DNA from: an uncultured Bacteroidales bacterium
GTDB taxonomy: Bacteria > Bacteroidota > Bacteroidia > Bacteroidales > Bacteroidaceae
Assembly (NCBI GenBank): GCA_902799355.1
Contig: CADCAG010000019.1
Location: 1 to 58,977 of the forward strand
DNA length: 58,977 bases
Direction of reading: 5' to 3'
This document shows positions 15,431 through 26,419 of the stretch, in pieces. Within the stretch, counting starts at the first letter, position 1. Every line of letters starts with the position of its first letter. The position numbers and the translations under genes were made by a program. Under the pieces are notes generated by a model. It had not been told where the DNA came from, made no database searches, and was given only the letters and a program-made list of their open reading frames with translations.

Positions 15431-16619
15431 TCCCAGGGTAGGCCTCAAGCGCCTTCTGCAATACGACGAGTGCACGCTCCAGGTCTTCTTTCTTCAGCAC
15501 GTAGGCGATACGCACCTGATTGATGCCAGCACCGGGCGTGGTGTAGAAACCTGCGGCAGGTGCCATCATGACCGTCTCACCTTCGTATTCGAAGTCGGCC
15601 AGACACCAGCGACAGAACTTCTCTGCATCGTCGACAGGCAGTTTCGCTACGGTATAGAAGGCACCCATAGGAATGGGCGAGTAGACACCGGGAATACGGT
15701 TCAGTCCGTCAATCAGACACTTACGGCGCTCTACATATTCATCATAGACGTCGCGATAGTACTCCTCGGGAGCATCCAGTGATGCCTCGGCAACAATCTG
15801 TCCGATGAGGGGAGGAGAGAGGCGTGCCTGACAGAACTTCATCACGGCCTTGCGAACCTCTGCATTCTTCGTAATCAGTGCACCAATGCGGATACCACAC
15901 TCGGAATAGCGCTTGGATACGGAGTCGATAAGAATGACGTTCTGTTCGATGCCTTCCAGGTGGCAGGCAGAGATATAGGGTGAACCCGTATAGATGTACT
16001 CACGATAAACCTCATCAGAGAAGAGGTACAGGTCGTACTTCTTCACCAGGTCGCGAATCTGATTCATCTCGCGACGCGTATAGAGGTAGCCCGTGGGGTT
16101 GTTAGGGTTACAAATCATGATGGCACGTGTGCGGTCGTTGATGAGTTCCTCAAACTTCTCCACCTTGGGGAGCGAGAAACCTTCGTCAATCGTGGTCGCA
16201 ATGGTGCGGATCTTGGCGCCGGCACTGATGGCAAAAGCCATATAGTTGGCGTAGGCGGGTTCTGGCACGATGATTTCATCGCCAGGATTCAGACATGACA
16301 GAAAGGCAAACAGTACCGCCTCACTACCACCACTGGTGATAATGATGTCATCGGCTGTCACGTTGATGTTGTACTTGGCATAGTAGTCCACCAACTTCTC
16401 GCGATAGCTCTGATAGCCCTGTGAGGGTGAGTACTCCAGGATGTTGCGGTCAATAGTCTTCAACGCGTCAAGACCTACCTGTGGCGTGGGCAGATCGGGC
16501 TGTCCGATGTTCAGGTGATACACGCGTGTTCCACGTTTCTTGGCTGCGGCAGCGAGAGGTGCGAGTTTTCTGATGGGTGACTCAGGCATCTCTACTCCGC
16601 GTACTGATATTTCTGGCAT
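15417..16619 (-). CDS. Class I PLP-dependent aminotransferase (AspC/AlaT-like)
   Basis: 400 aa from the ATG at 16619. The open frame continues upstream to 17345 but that part crosses the promoter region and the antisense of the next gene. PLP Schiff-base lysine in IDSVSKRYSECG, substrate pocket IGQPDLPTP, PLP phosphate region SGGSEAVL and NPNNPTGYLY. Transfers amino groups between an amino acid and a 2-oxo acid; the specificity is uncertain. The final residues RVES and the stop codon are supplied by heptad tract T5, so the C-terminus differs from what non-inserted relatives would have. Confidence 0.87.
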   Translation of the reverse strand: MPEISVRGVEMPESPIRKLAPLAAAAKKRGTRVYHLNIGQPDLPTPQVGLDALKTIDRNILEYSPSQGYQSYREKLVDYYAKYNINVTADDIIITSGGSEAVLFAFLSCLNPGDEIIVPEPAYANYMAFAISAGAKIRTIATTIDEGFSLPKVEKFEELINDRTRAIMICNPNNPTGYLYTRREMNQIRDLVKKYDLYLFSDEVYREYIYTGSPYISACHLEGIEQNVILIDSVSKRYSECGIRIGALITKNAEVRKAVMKFCQARLSPPLIGQIVAEASLDAPEEYYRDVYDEYVERRKCLIDGLNRIPGVYSPIPMGAFYTVAKLPVDDAEKFCRWCLADFEYEGETVMMAPAAGFYTTPGAGINQVRIAYVLKKEDLERALVVLQKALEAYPGRVES

Positions 16620-16645
16620 GTTGTTTAATTTACGTAAATCGCATG

Positions 16646-16705
16646 CAAAGGTACGAAATAATTCATAATTAATAATGCATAATTCATATTTTTTTTGTAC
16701 TTTTG
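16646..16705. promoter_or_regulatory. Divergent promoter pair around heptad tract T6
   Basis: Minus-strand TACCTTTG (16653-16646) for the aminotransferase and plus-strand TACTTTTG (16698-16705) for the pseudokinase flank tract T6, the same arrangement as at 13213-13272. Confidence 0.55.
16658..16685 (-). repeat. Heptad tract T6 (TGAATTA)
   Basis: Plus strand ATAATTC, ATAATTA, ATAATGC, ATAATTC; the complement reads TGAATTA-like in TGA phase. Confidence 0.8.
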
Positions 16706-16730
16706 CGCCACGAAAAGTAAAAAATAAGGT

Positions 16731-17951
16731 ATGAACTACGAAGAAATGCTGGCTGCCAAAAACGAAGGGAAGCTGAACAAGACACTCCTGCCCATCGGTG
16801 AATACTATCGTATTCAGATGGATGGGAAATACCGTGCTGTCGTTAGTATCCGTCAGGAGCTGAACAGTAGCATTGTCTTCTCTGGTGCACTGAAGACAGA
16901 GTGTGAGCGTAACAAGACACTGGTGAATCGCTATCAGCTGCACTATACTCCCGTGATGAATGAGAGTGGCGAGGTGGAGCAATTGGAGGTTGAGGCTGGT
17001 GTCTTTCTCTCGATGGAGCAGCTGCTCAACGAGAATCCTGCCGTCGTTGCGGAGAAGGGGTTCATAGACAATACCTTGCAGGCATTGGTGGACATCACCT
17101 CCTATCTGCATAGCCAGGGCATCAGACATATCTGCTATTCGCCCAAGACCGTGATGGTGCGTAAGGGAGACCATGCTGTGATGCTGCTCTCTCATGGCTC
17201 GTTCTACTTGGCGATGGACGACCAGCGGGGACTCTATGGTGACGATGCCGTATATGTTGCTCCCGAGGTGTTGGAACACGGCACCATCGATGACCGTTGT
17301 GATGTCTACTCTATCGGTAAGTTCATGGAGGCTATCTTCCTGCATGCAGGAATGTCTGTGGAATATCGCAAGGCCATGAAAAAGGCTACCAGCGAGAAGC
17401 CGGAAGACCGCTATGACACCCCTTTGGCGTTGTTGAAGGCGGTACAGTCGCGCCGCAGCATGATGCGTTCAGCTATGATGCTGGTAGCTGCTGTCATCGT
17501 AGCACTTGTCATCTTTGAGATTTATGCGGAAATGGTACCGGAGCCCACACAGGTGGAGTATGTGAAACCCGCACCGCGTCAGGCTACTGACGACCTGTTG
17601 GATGACGGCTTTAAGCCCGAAGACCTGGGAGTGGTCAGTGCCGATTCGATGACTGAGGAGGATATAGAGGCACAGCGTGTCTATAAGGCTAAGGCTGAAG
17701 AGATATTCCGTAAGAACTACGAGAAGGAGGCTGACCGCATCCTCTCGAAGATATATAATAAGGATTATATGAACTCTACGGAGAAGCAGTTTGCCGCACA
17801 GAGCCAGTCGACCATCGAGGAACTGATGAAGGTTCAGCAGAAGATGGGGCAGGAGGCCAGTCTGACTCCTGAGCGTGCACAGCTTATTGCCAGCGAGATC
17901 ATTGAGCGTATCACCAACGAGAAGAAGAAACAACTGAAAAACAATAAATAA
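16731..17951 (+). CDS. Membrane-anchored protein pseudokinase
   Basis: 406 aa. Residues about 1-245 follow a protein-kinase fold: LHSQGIRHICYSPKTVMV sits at the catalytic loop, and YVAPEVLEHGTIDDRCDVYSIG matches the activation-segment APE and F-helix DxxSxG of Ser/Thr kinases. The catalytic HRD/K..N residues are replaced (HIC, SPKTV) and the DFG motif reads SHG, so phosphotransfer is unlikely. One transmembrane helix (MMLVAAVIVALVIFEIY, about 249-267) is followed by a charged, helical extracytoplasmic part of about 135 residues. First of a three-gene plus-strand operon with DUF4494 and yggS. Confidence 0.75.
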   Translation: MNYEEMLAAKNEGKLNKTLLPIGEYYRIQMDGKYRAVVSIRQELNSSIVFSGALKTECERNKTLVNRYQLHYTPVMNESGEVEQLEVEAGVFLSMEQLLNENPAVVAEKGFIDNTLQALVDITSYLHSQGIRHICYSPKTVMVRKGDHAVMLLSHGSFYLAMDDQRGLYGDDAVYVAPEVLEHGTIDDRCDVYSIGKFMEAIFLHAGMSVEYRKAMKKATSEKPEDRYDTPLALLKAVQSRRSMMRSAMMLVAAVIVALVIFEIYAEMVPEPTQVEYVKPAPRQATDDLLDDGFKPEDLGVVSADSMTEEDIEAQRVYKAKAEEIFRKNYEKEADRILSKIYNKDYMNSTEKQFAAQSQSTIEELMKVQQKMGQEASLTPERAQLIASEIIERITNEKKKQLKNNK

Positions 17952-17968
17952 AAGAATAAACAAACAAT

Positions 17969-18448
17969 ATGAGATCAAGAACAGCAATTTGGTTTGAGTG
18001 CAAGATTGCCTACGAGAAAGTGATGGACGATGGCTTGCAGAAGAAGGTGACAGAGAACTACGTGGTTGACGCCCTCAGCTTTACAGAGGCTGAGAAGCGC
18101 ATCATGGAGGAGATGTCAAGCTATATCAGTGGTGAGTTTACCGTCAAGGATATTAAGATAGCCCCTTATGGTGAGATTTTCTTCTCTGACGAGGAGATGG
18201 CTGACCGTTGGTATAAGTGTAAGCTGCAGTTTATCACCATCGACGAGAAGACCGAGAAAGAAAAGCGTTCTAACGTCAACTACCTGGTACAGGCCGGTAC
18301 GCTGAATGCTGCCGTAAGAAATATCGACGAGGTGATGGGTGGCACGATGATTGACTATGTTATCGCCTCTGTCGCTGAGACCACGCTGATGGATGTCTTC
18401 GAGTATGGCAAAGACAAGAAGGACGACAAGCCCGAATACGAGGGATGA
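17969..18448 (+). CDS. DUF4494 domain protein
   Basis: 159 aa, cytoplasmic, no signal peptide. The sequence IWFECKIAYEKVMDDG, ENYVVDALSFTEAEKRI and YLVQAGTLNAAVRNIDEVM matches a Bacteroidota family of unknown function (DUF4494), known mainly for standing next to yggS, as here. The gene starts 17 nt after the pseudokinase stop and its stop overlaps the yggS start by 4 bp (ATGA), so translation is probably coupled. Confidence 0.8.
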   Translation: MRSRTAIWFECKIAYEKVMDDGLQKKVTENYVVDALSFTEAEKRIMEEMSSYISGEFTVKDIKIAPYGEIFFSDEEMADRWYKCKLQFITIDEKTEKEKRSNVNYLVQAGTLNAAVRNIDEVMGGTMIDYVIASVAETTLMDVFEYGKDKKDDKPEYEG

Positions 18449-19119
18449 TGTACGACGTTAAAGGAAATCTGAAGCAGGTACTGGGAAATTTGCCACAGGG
18501 TGTACGCCTTGTGGCCATCTCCAAGTATCATCCCAACGAGTATATCGAGGCTGCCTACGAAGAGGGACAACGTATCTTCGGAGAGAGCCACGAGCAGGAG
18601 CTGCGCCAGAAGCACGAGACGTTGCCAAAGGATATCCAGTGGCATTTCATTGGTCATCTGCAGACGAATAAGGTGAAGTATATCGCACCCTACGTCACGA
18701 TGATTGAGGCTGTCGATTCGTTGAAGCTACTTAAGGAGATTGACAAGCAAGCTGCTAAGTGTGAGCGTGTTATCGATGTTTTGCTGGAGCTTCACATTGC
18801 TGAAGAAGAGACAAAGTACGGTCTGACACCTGATGCCTTGCGACAGCTGTTGGCTGATGGTGAATGGCGCGGGCTCAGTCATGTGCGCATCTGCGGCTTG
18901 ATGATGATGGCGTCGTATGTGGATGATGAAAACCAGATACGTAGTGAGTTCCAGTTGGCACATAGCCTCTTTGACGAAATCAAAGAGCGTTACTTTGCTG
19001 ACGCCCCCTGGTTCTGTGAGCGTTCATGGGGCATGAGCCACGACTATCCGATAGCCGTGCAGGAGGGGTCGACGATGGTGCGTGTGGGCACAACTATTTT
19101 TGGTCCCCGCGTCTATTGA
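18445..19119 (+). CDS. yggS: YggS-type pyridoxal-phosphate homeostasis protein
   Basis: 224 aa. PLP-binding lysine in VAISKYHPNEYI (about residue 28), GESHEQELRQKH, WHFIGHLQTNKVKY and, near the C-terminus, GMSHDYPIAVQEGSTMVRVG are the YggS/PROSC signatures. The protein is a PLP-binding single-domain TIM barrel without known catalysis that buffers free PLP. Two start codons are in tandem (18445 and 18448); both overlap the DUF4494 stop. The 3' end overlaps the convergent EFR1 gene by 26 bp. Confidence 0.9.
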   Translation: MMYDVKGNLKQVLGNLPQGVRLVAISKYHPNEYIEAAYEEGQRIFGESHEQELRQKHETLPKDIQWHFIGHLQTNKVKYIAPYVTMIEAVDSLKLLKEIDKQAAKCERVIDVLLELHIAEEETKYGLTPDALRQLLADGEWRGLSHVRICGLMMMASYVDDENQIRSEFQLAHSLFDEIKERYFADAPWFCERSWGMSHDYPIAVQEGSTMVRVGTTIFGPRVY

Positions 19120-19903
19120 AGTAATACTGGTCTCGCTTTCTCGTGATACTGCCGTAGTTGATGGCATGGACGGGACAATAGTGATAACAAGCCAGACAGC
19201 AGGTACATTGTCCGTTGTGTAACCACGTTGGAGGTGCACCTGCGATATTGTCTACAGGACACACCTTGCTACACTTACCGCAGCGGGTGCATACGTCTTC
19301 ATCGACGGTGAACTTCTTGTCAGTAACCATCTTCTGGTTGAAGTAAGCCCCAATGACGTATGAGTAGAGTCGGGGAGTGGCCCCTTTCTCCAGCTCCACA
19401 ATGCCGCGCTCGCTATCTTTGATGATGCTGGTAATATGCTGTAGCTGTTGTCGGGCGTGCTCAATCTTCCTGCGTTCCATATCTATAGGATCGGTCTTCA
19501 TGAATGGCAGGCAGACGTACGACTCTGGCATAATCACTGAGAAGACGCTCTCTGCCTGCAGAGGACTGCCGTCTTCCGCATGTAGCGCCTCGTTCTTGGC
19601 AAGTTCTTTGTTGAAGATCGTCATGGCCTCGCCCATGTTGTCGCCACAGGTCGTCAGGGCCCAGCAGAAATGGGAGTGATAGCCTTTCAGTACCAGTCGG
19701 CTGATGAACTCTCGCACAATCCTGGGTGGTTGCCAGCCGTGTGTCGGGAAGCAGAATCCTATCCGTTCCTTCTCCTGCAGTTCGAACTGATAGCGTTGCT
19801 CTTTGATGAGTTGAGGTATGGATAGCAGTTCCTCTCCGATGGCTTCTGCAATCTCCTTCGCTACCCAACGAGTGTTACCTGTTCCAGTGAAATAAAAGAT
19901 CAT
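19094..19903 (-). CDS. EFR1-type flavodoxin-ferredoxin fusion
   Basis: 269 aa. An N-terminal flavodoxin-like domain starts MIFYFTGTGNTRWVAKEI (FMN phosphate loop TGTGNT). The C-terminal part has two 4Fe-4S motifs: CTRCGKCSKVCPV and CTCCLACYHYCP. This is the EFR1 (EFR-1 ferrodoxin) family, electron carriers common in anaerobic gut bacteria, with unassigned partners. Cytoplasmic. The start ATG at 19903 lies in a 150-bp spacer shared with the AraC-like gene; a T-rich stretch is present but no clear -7 box. Confidence 0.87.
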   Translation of the reverse strand: MIFYFTGTGNTRWVAKEIAEAIGEELLSIPQLIKEQRYQFELQEKERIGFCFPTHGWQPPRIVREFISRLVLKGYHSHFCWALTTCGDNMGEAMTIFNKELAKNEALHAEDGSPLQAESVFSVIMPESYVCLPFMKTDPIDMERRKIEHARQQLQHITSIIKDSERGIVELEKGATPRLYSYVIGAYFNQKMVTDKKFTVDEDVCTRCGKCSKVCPVDNIAGAPPTWLHNGQCTCCLACYHYCPVHAINYGSITRKRDQYYFNRRGDQK

Positions 19904-20014
19904 TTGTTAAGAAAATTAGCGTTATAAATGGTCATATTTGACTCTAAATCATAAATTTTCTACAAAATTAATCATTTTTTTGGATAATAATAACAATTGT
20001 ATTATTTTTTTTTG

Positions 20015-20022
20015 TATATTTG
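20015..20022 (+). promoter_or_regulatory. -7 box of the AraC-like gene
   Basis: TATATTTG, 34 bp before the start codon at 20057. No TTTG at the -33 position. Confidence 0.45.
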
Positions 20023-20056
20023 CAAGTGAAATGTATAAATAAATTCTTCACAGGGT

Positions 20057-20512
20057 ATGGCAAAGTATAATATCACAGAAAAAAAAGCTAAAGAGGCTGT
20101 GTATCGCAGTCTCGTCAGCCCTAAGTTGATGGATGAGATGAAGGAGAAGATCCTGAACATCATCGTGATGGAGAAGAAGTACAAGGACAAGGATTATTCA
20201 GCCAAGAAGTTAGCCGAGGATTTAGGTACTAATACCCGATATATCTCAGCCGTGGTGAATGTCCGTTTCCACATGAACTACACTTCTTTCGTCAACAAGT
20301 TCCGAATAGAAGAGGCTATGACCATTCTCGTAGACCGCAGATACCAAGACCTGCGTATGGAGGAGGTCAGCGATATGGTAGGTTTTGCCAATCGTCAGTC
20401 GTTCTATGCTTCTTTCTACAAGCTGATGCACATGACGCCTCGCGAGTATCGTCTGCAACATCTGGCTCAACACCCTGCCGAGAAGGTGAAACAGGATAAA
20501 AAGTCGCATTGA
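20057..20512 (+). CDS. Short AraC-type DNA-binding protein
   Basis: 151 aa, essentially a lone AraC double HTH: KKLAEDLGTNTRYISAVVN for the first HTH and MEEVSDMVGFANRQSFYASFYK with TPREYR for the second. About 45 residues of basic helix precede it and there is no sensor domain. Proteins of this size in Bacteroidota often act as small global or stress regulators, but no target is evident. It is 7 nt upstream of the DPP III gene and is likely co-transcribed. Confidence 0.8.
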   Translation: MAKYNITEKKAKEAVYRSLVSPKLMDEMKEKILNIIVMEKKYKDKDYSAKKLAEDLGTNTRYISAVVNVRFHMNYTSFVNKFRIEEAMTILVDRRYQDLRMEEVSDMVGFANRQSFYASFYKLMHMTPREYRLQHLAQHPAEKVKQDKKSH

Positions 20513-20519
20513 ACACACG

Positions 20520-22493
20520 ATGAACTATTCGGACGAATGCACGCCACACTTTGGTTATGCGACCAAAGAGCGTTTCGCGGACATTCAATTGCTCAGATAC
20601 CGTTTAAACGGATTTGAGCAATTGTCTTTGTTGCAGAAACAGTACATCTATTATCTGTCGAAAGCCACGCTCTATGGGCGCGACATCACTTTCGACCAGT
20701 TTGGAAAATATAACCTCCGCATCCGTAAGATGCTGGAGGCAGTCTATACTGACCTTACCGTCGACCACGATACTGACGACTTCCGTGCCTTAGAGATCTA
20801 TCTCAAGCGGATATGGTTCTCTAACGGCATCTACCACCATTATGGCTCTGAGAAGTTCCAGCCAGGCTTTACGGCTGACTATCTGCGTGATGTCTTACAG
20901 CAGGTAGCCCCCACAAGACTGCCTTTACGCTCTGGTGAGACGGTAGGGGAGATGTGTGAGGAGCTGTTCCCTGACATCTTCGATTCTACGGTGTTACCCA
21001 AGCGTGTCAATAAGGCTGATGGTGAGGATCTCATCCAGACCTCTGCTTGTAATTTCTATGAGGGTGTGACGCAACAGGAGGCTGAGGAGTACTATGCCCA
21101 GCAGAAAGCGCTGGATGCCAACAATCCTGCGCCAGCATCCTATGGTTTGAACTCCACACTCGTCAAGCGTGATGGTGTCGTGGCAGAAGACGTATGGTCT
21201 GCCAACGGCCGCTATGCCAATCCCATCCGTCATATCGTCTATTGGTTGCGTAAGGCTCAGGGCGTGGCAGAGAACCAACGCCAGCAGCGCGTCTTGGAGT
21301 TGCTGATACGCTATTATGAAACGGGTGATCTGAAATGCTTTAATGACTACTGTATAGAATGGGTTTCTGAGCATGAGGGACATATTGATTTCGTCAATGG
21401 ATTCATAGAGGTCTATGGCGACCCCTTGGGACTGAAAGGTTCGTGGGAAGGCATTGTGGAGTATAAGGACGAGGAGGCTACCAAGCGTACACAGACCATC
21501 AGCCAGAATGCCCAGTGGTTTGAAGACCATTCGCCTGTCGATCCCCGTTTCCGCAAACCCCATGTGAAGGGTGTCACTGCTAACGCCATCTGTGCTGCCA
21601 TGCTGGGCGGCGACGAGTATCCCTCAACGGCTATTGGCATTAATCTGCCCAATGCCGACTGGATACGTGCTGAGTATGGTTCGAAGAGCATTACCATTTC
21701 GAATATTACTGAAGCCTACAATAAGGCTGCTCATGGTAGTGGTTTCAAGGAAGAGTTTGTCATTGACCAGCAGACGCTGGCATTGATAGAGAAGTATGGT
21801 GATAAATGTGACGATTTACATACCGACCTCCATGAGTGTCTGGGACACGGTAGTGGGCAGCTGTTGCCAGGCACTGATCCCGATGCTCTGAAAGCGTATG
21901 GAAATACTATCGAGGAGGCGCGTGCCGACCTCTTCGGACTCTACTATATCGCTGATCCTAAGCTGGTTGAGTTAGGTCTGTTGCCAGACGATGAGGCTTA
22001 TAAGGCACAGTACTATAGCTATATCATGAACGGTATGATGACGCAGTTGATACGCATCGAGCCTGGTCACCAGATTGAGGAAGCACACATGCGTAACCGT
22101 TCGCTGATAGCCCACTGGTGCTATGAACAAAGTGATGTAATCCGGATGGAGCAGCACGAAGGGAAAACCTTTGTGCGCATCACCGACTATGAGGCTTTAC
22201 GTACCCTCTTTGCACGCCTGTTGGCAGAGATTCAACGCATCAAGAGTGAGGGCGACTATGAGGCTGCCCGTCAACTGGTGGAACGCTATGCCGTAAAGGT
22301 TGACGCACAGTTGCATGAAGAGGTCTTGGAACGCTATAAGAAGCTGAACCTTGCACCTTACAAGGGTTTCATTAACCCTGTGATGTTGCCCGTCAGGGAT
22401 GAGGAGGGGAATATCTGTGATATCCAGTTGGATTATTCTGAAAGTTATGTTCACCAAATGTTACGCTATGGACAAGAATATGGTACCCTCTAA
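20520..22493 (+). CDS. Dipeptidyl-peptidase III-like metallopeptidase (M49)
   Basis: 657 aa. The zinc motif HExxGH of M49 appears as HECLGHGSG (first His about 438) and the second motif as EEARAD (about 465), with the expected spacing. M49 enzymes remove dipeptides from the N-terminus of peptides. Unlike some Bacteroidetes homologues there is no signal peptide; the N-terminus MNYSDECTPHFGYATKERFAD is cytoplasmic in character, suggesting turnover of intracellular peptides. The gene is sandwiched between the AraC-like gene and an overlapping HEAT-repeat gene. Confidence 0.87.
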   Translation: MNYSDECTPHFGYATKERFADIQLLRYRLNGFEQLSLLQKQYIYYLSKATLYGRDITFDQFGKYNLRIRKMLEAVYTDLTVDHDTDDFRALEIYLKRIWFSNGIYHHYGSEKFQPGFTADYLRDVLQQVAPTRLPLRSGETVGEMCEELFPDIFDSTVLPKRVNKADGEDLIQTSACNFYEGVTQQEAEEYYAQQKALDANNPAPASYGLNSTLVKRDGVVAEDVWSANGRYANPIRHIVYWLRKAQGVAENQRQQRVLELLIRYYETGDLKCFNDYCIEWVSEHEGHIDFVNGFIEVYGDPLGLKGSWEGIVEYKDEEATKRTQTISQNAQWFEDHSPVDPRFRKPHVKGVTANAICAAMLGGDEYPSTAIGINLPNADWIRAEYGSKSITISNITEAYNKAAHGSGFKEEFVIDQQTLALIEKYGDKCDDLHTDLHECLGHGSGQLLPGTDPDALKAYGNTIEEARADLFGLYYIADPKLVELGLLPDDEAYKAQYYSYIMNGMMTQLIRIEPGHQIEEAHMRNRSLIAHWCYEQSDVIRMEQHEGKTFVRITDYEALRTLFARLLAEIQRIKSEGDYEAARQLVERYAVKVDAQLHEEVLERYKKLNLAPYKGFINPVMLPVRDEEGNICDIQLDYSESYVHQMLRYGQEYGTL

Positions 22494-23091
22494 GGTCAAG
22501 GAAATCAAGCAGTCGTTCCGTCAGATGATGGATGGCTCCATTGCCCAATCCATGCGCGACAAAGGGTTGAACTATCATCTCAATTGGGGTGCTACGCTGC
22601 CTCGTTTGCAGGAGATGGCCAAGGAACTTGGACCTGACTATGATTTGGCGATAGCCCTGTGGAAAGAAAATGTCCGTGAGTGTAAGATCCTGGCTACCAT
22701 GCTGATGCCTGCTGACCAGATACTTCCAGAGGTCGTGGACATCTGGATGGAACAGATTCCCTCGCAGGAGATTGCCGAGCAGGTCGCTTTCAACCTGTGG
22801 CAGCATCTGGCCTTTGCGCCAGAGAAGGCGTATCAGTGGATGGCATCTGACAAGGAGTACGAACAGCTTTGTGGCTTTCATGTGCTAACCCGTTTGTTCA
22901 TGAATCATCAGGAACCTAACGAACGAGGCATCAATGAGTATCTCGACCAGTTGCTGGTAGCTCTCCAGGGACCGTATTCCTCTGTGCGTAAGGCTGCTAT
23001 GCAGAGCGCTTATCGTTTTGCTGAACTGGGCCTGATGTATGAGCGACTGGCAAAAAGTGCAGTGAAAAGCATCAATTTAGAAATTTTTTAA
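22468..23091 (+). CDS. HEAT-repeat protein resembling AlkD-type DNA alkylation repair enzymes
   Basis: 207 aa from the ATG at 22468, chosen as the start nearest the conserved helical region (an ATG at 22480 is equally possible). All-helical, with NWGATLPRLQEMAKELGPDYDLAIALW, EIAEQVAFNLWQHL and GPYSSVRKAAMQSAYRF, the amphipathic HEAT-like pattern of the AlkC/AlkD superfamily. AlkD proteins excise N3/N7-alkylated bases; the catalytic Asp/Trp set could not be confirmed by eye. It overlaps the DPP III stop by 26 bp. A role other than repair is possible. Confidence 0.65.
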   Translation: MDKNMVPSKVKEIKQSFRQMMDGSIAQSMRDKGLNYHLNWGATLPRLQEMAKELGPDYDLAIALWKENVRECKILATMLMPADQILPEVVDIWMEQIPSQEIAEQVAFNLWQHLAFAPEKAYQWMASDKEYEQLCGFHVLTRLFMNHQEPNERGINEYLDQLLVALQGPYSSVRKAAMQSAYRFAELGLMYERLAKSAVKSINLEIF

Positions 23092-23123
23092 ATTATTGTT
23101 GCCTGTTTCTCCCAAAAAAGTAG

Positions 23124-23131
23124 TAATTTTG
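23124..23131 (+). promoter_or_regulatory. -7 box of the fur-like gene
   Basis: TAATTTTG, 30 bp before the start at 23162. A TTG at 23099-23101 is 22 bp upstream as a weak -33. Confidence 0.5.
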
Positions 23132-23161
23132 TGCGGTTTTTAACCACTGTAACCACATAAA

Positions 23162-24939
<1,778 letters not shown>

Positions 24940-26295
24940 ATGGCAAATAAACCTTCTATTCCCAAAGGAACACGCGACTTCGGCCCCGTAGAGATGGCCA
25001 AGCGCAACTATATCTTCAACACCATCCGTAGCGTCTATGAGCTCTACGGATTCCAGCAGATTGAGACCCCTGCCCAGGAAACCCTACAGACACTGATGGG
25101 TAAGTATGGCGAGGAGGGTGACAAACTGCTCTTCAAGATTCTGAATTCGGGCGACTATCTGAATAAGATTGAGGACAGTGAACTCACGGAGCGTAACACG
25201 CTGCGCCTGGCATCCAAGATTTGTGAGAAAGGTCTGCGCTACGACCTCACCGTACCCTTTGCCCGTTATGTGGTGATGCACCGCGAGGAACTGCAACTGC
25301 CCTTTAAGCGCTATCAGGTGCAGCCCGTATGGCGTGCTGACCGTCCACAGAAGGGCCGCTATCGTGAGTTCTATCAGTTTGACGGCGATGTCGTCGGTTC
25401 TGACTCTCTGCTCAACGAGGTAGAGCTGATGCAGATTGTCGACACCGTATTTACCCGCTTTGGGGTGCGTGTACAGATAAAGATTAACAACCGCAAGATT
25501 CTCACAGGAATTGCCGAAGTCATCGGCGCTGCCGACAAGATTGTCGACATCACTGTGGCTATCGACAAACTCGACAAGATTGGTATCGATAATGTCAATC
25601 AGGAACTACGTGAAGATGGTCTTAGCGAGGAGCAGATTCAGAAACTGCAGCCTATCATCATGCTGGAAGGTACCAACGAGCAGAAACTCGAAACCATTGC
25701 TGAGGTACTGAAGGAAAGTGAGACAGGTCTTAAGGGTGTCGAGGAGACGAAGTATATCCTTGGCTTCCTGACATCGCTGAACAACGAGATCCAGCTGGAT
25801 CTCACGCTGGCTCGTGGCTTGAGCTATTATACCGGTGCCATCTTTGAGGTGAAAGCACTCGATACCCCCATGGGTAGCATCTCTGGTGGTGGTCGCTATG
25901 ACAACCTGACGGGCATCTTCGGAATGCCAGGTCTGTCGGGTGTCGGCATCTCGTTTGGTGTAGACCGCATCTACGATGTGCTTAATGCCCTCGACCTCTA
26001 TCCTAAGGATTCGCTCAACACCACACAGGTGCTCTTTATTAACTTTGGTGAGAAGGAGACGGCCTACTGTCTGCCTATTATAAATAAGGTACGCGAGGAA
26101 GGCATTCGTGCTGAGATTTATCCTGACAGTGCAAAGATGAAGAAGCAGATGTCGTATGCCAACGCTAAGCAGATTCCCTTTGTTGTGCTTGCTGGCGACA
26201 ACGAGATTGCAGCCCAGAAGGTGACGCTGAAAAACATGGAGACGGGCGAACAGCAGCTCGTAACACCAGAAGAACTCATCAGTGCTTTGCAATGA
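24940..26295 (+). CDS. hisS: Histidyl-tRNA synthetase
   Basis: 451 aa. Class II core motifs: motif 2 in [20 protein letters not shown] and motif 3 in [11 protein letters not shown], with histidine-specific [14 protein letters not shown] and GGGRYDNL. The C-terminal anticodon-binding domain starts around [10 protein letters not shown]. Charges tRNA-His in the cytoplasm. A strong hairpin terminator follows 30 bp after the stop. Confidence 0.96.
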   Translation: MANKPSIPKGTRDFGPVEMAKRNYIFNTIRSVYELYGFQQIETPAQETLQTLMGKYGEEGDKLLFKILNSGDYLNKIEDSELTERNTLRLASKICEKGLRYDLTVPFARYVVMHREELQLPFKRYQVQPVWRADRPQKGRYREFYQFDGDVVGSDSLLNEVELMQIVDTVFTRFGVRVQIKINNRKILTGIAEVIGAADKIVDITVAIDKLDKIGIDNVNQELREDGLSEEQIQKLQPIIMLEGTNEQKLETIAEVLKESETGLKGVEETKYILGFLTSLNNEIQLDLTLARGLSYYTGAIFEVKALDTPMGSISGGGRYDNLTGIFGMPGLSGVGISFGVDRIYDVLNALDLYPKDSLNTTQVLFINFGEKETAYCLPIINKVREEGIRAEIYPDSAKMKKQMSYANAKQIPFVVLAGDNEIAAQKVTLKNMETGEQQLVTPEELISALQ

Positions 26296-26324
26296 AAGAG
26301 TGAATTCTTTTGACATGTGAAATA

Positions 26325-26350
26325 AAATCCTCCAAAAATTTGGAGGATTT
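26325..26350 (+). terminator. Rho-independent terminator of purA-hisS
   Basis: Ten-bp perfect stem, AAATCCTCCA with TGGAGGATTT, loop AAAATT, followed by ATTTTTT. Its 3' arm contains the -33 TTTG of the next promoter. Confidence 0.85.
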
Positions 26351-26370
26351 ATTTTTTCTACGTATCTTTG
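26339..26370 (+). promoter_or_regulatory. Promoter of reverse rubrerythrin
   Basis: TTTG (26339-26342), 20 bp, TATCTTTG (26363-26370). The -33 box sits inside the preceding terminator hairpin. Confidence 0.7.
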
Positions 26371-26419
26371 CAAAAAGATAATTCCATTATTTACTAACTA
26401 AACAAATACTTTAAGATTT

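Noticed and set aside
16620-17345. N-terminal extension of the aminotransferase by 242 residues
   Set aside because: It would be antisense to the pseudokinase gene and cross the divergent promoters; the family starts at 16619.
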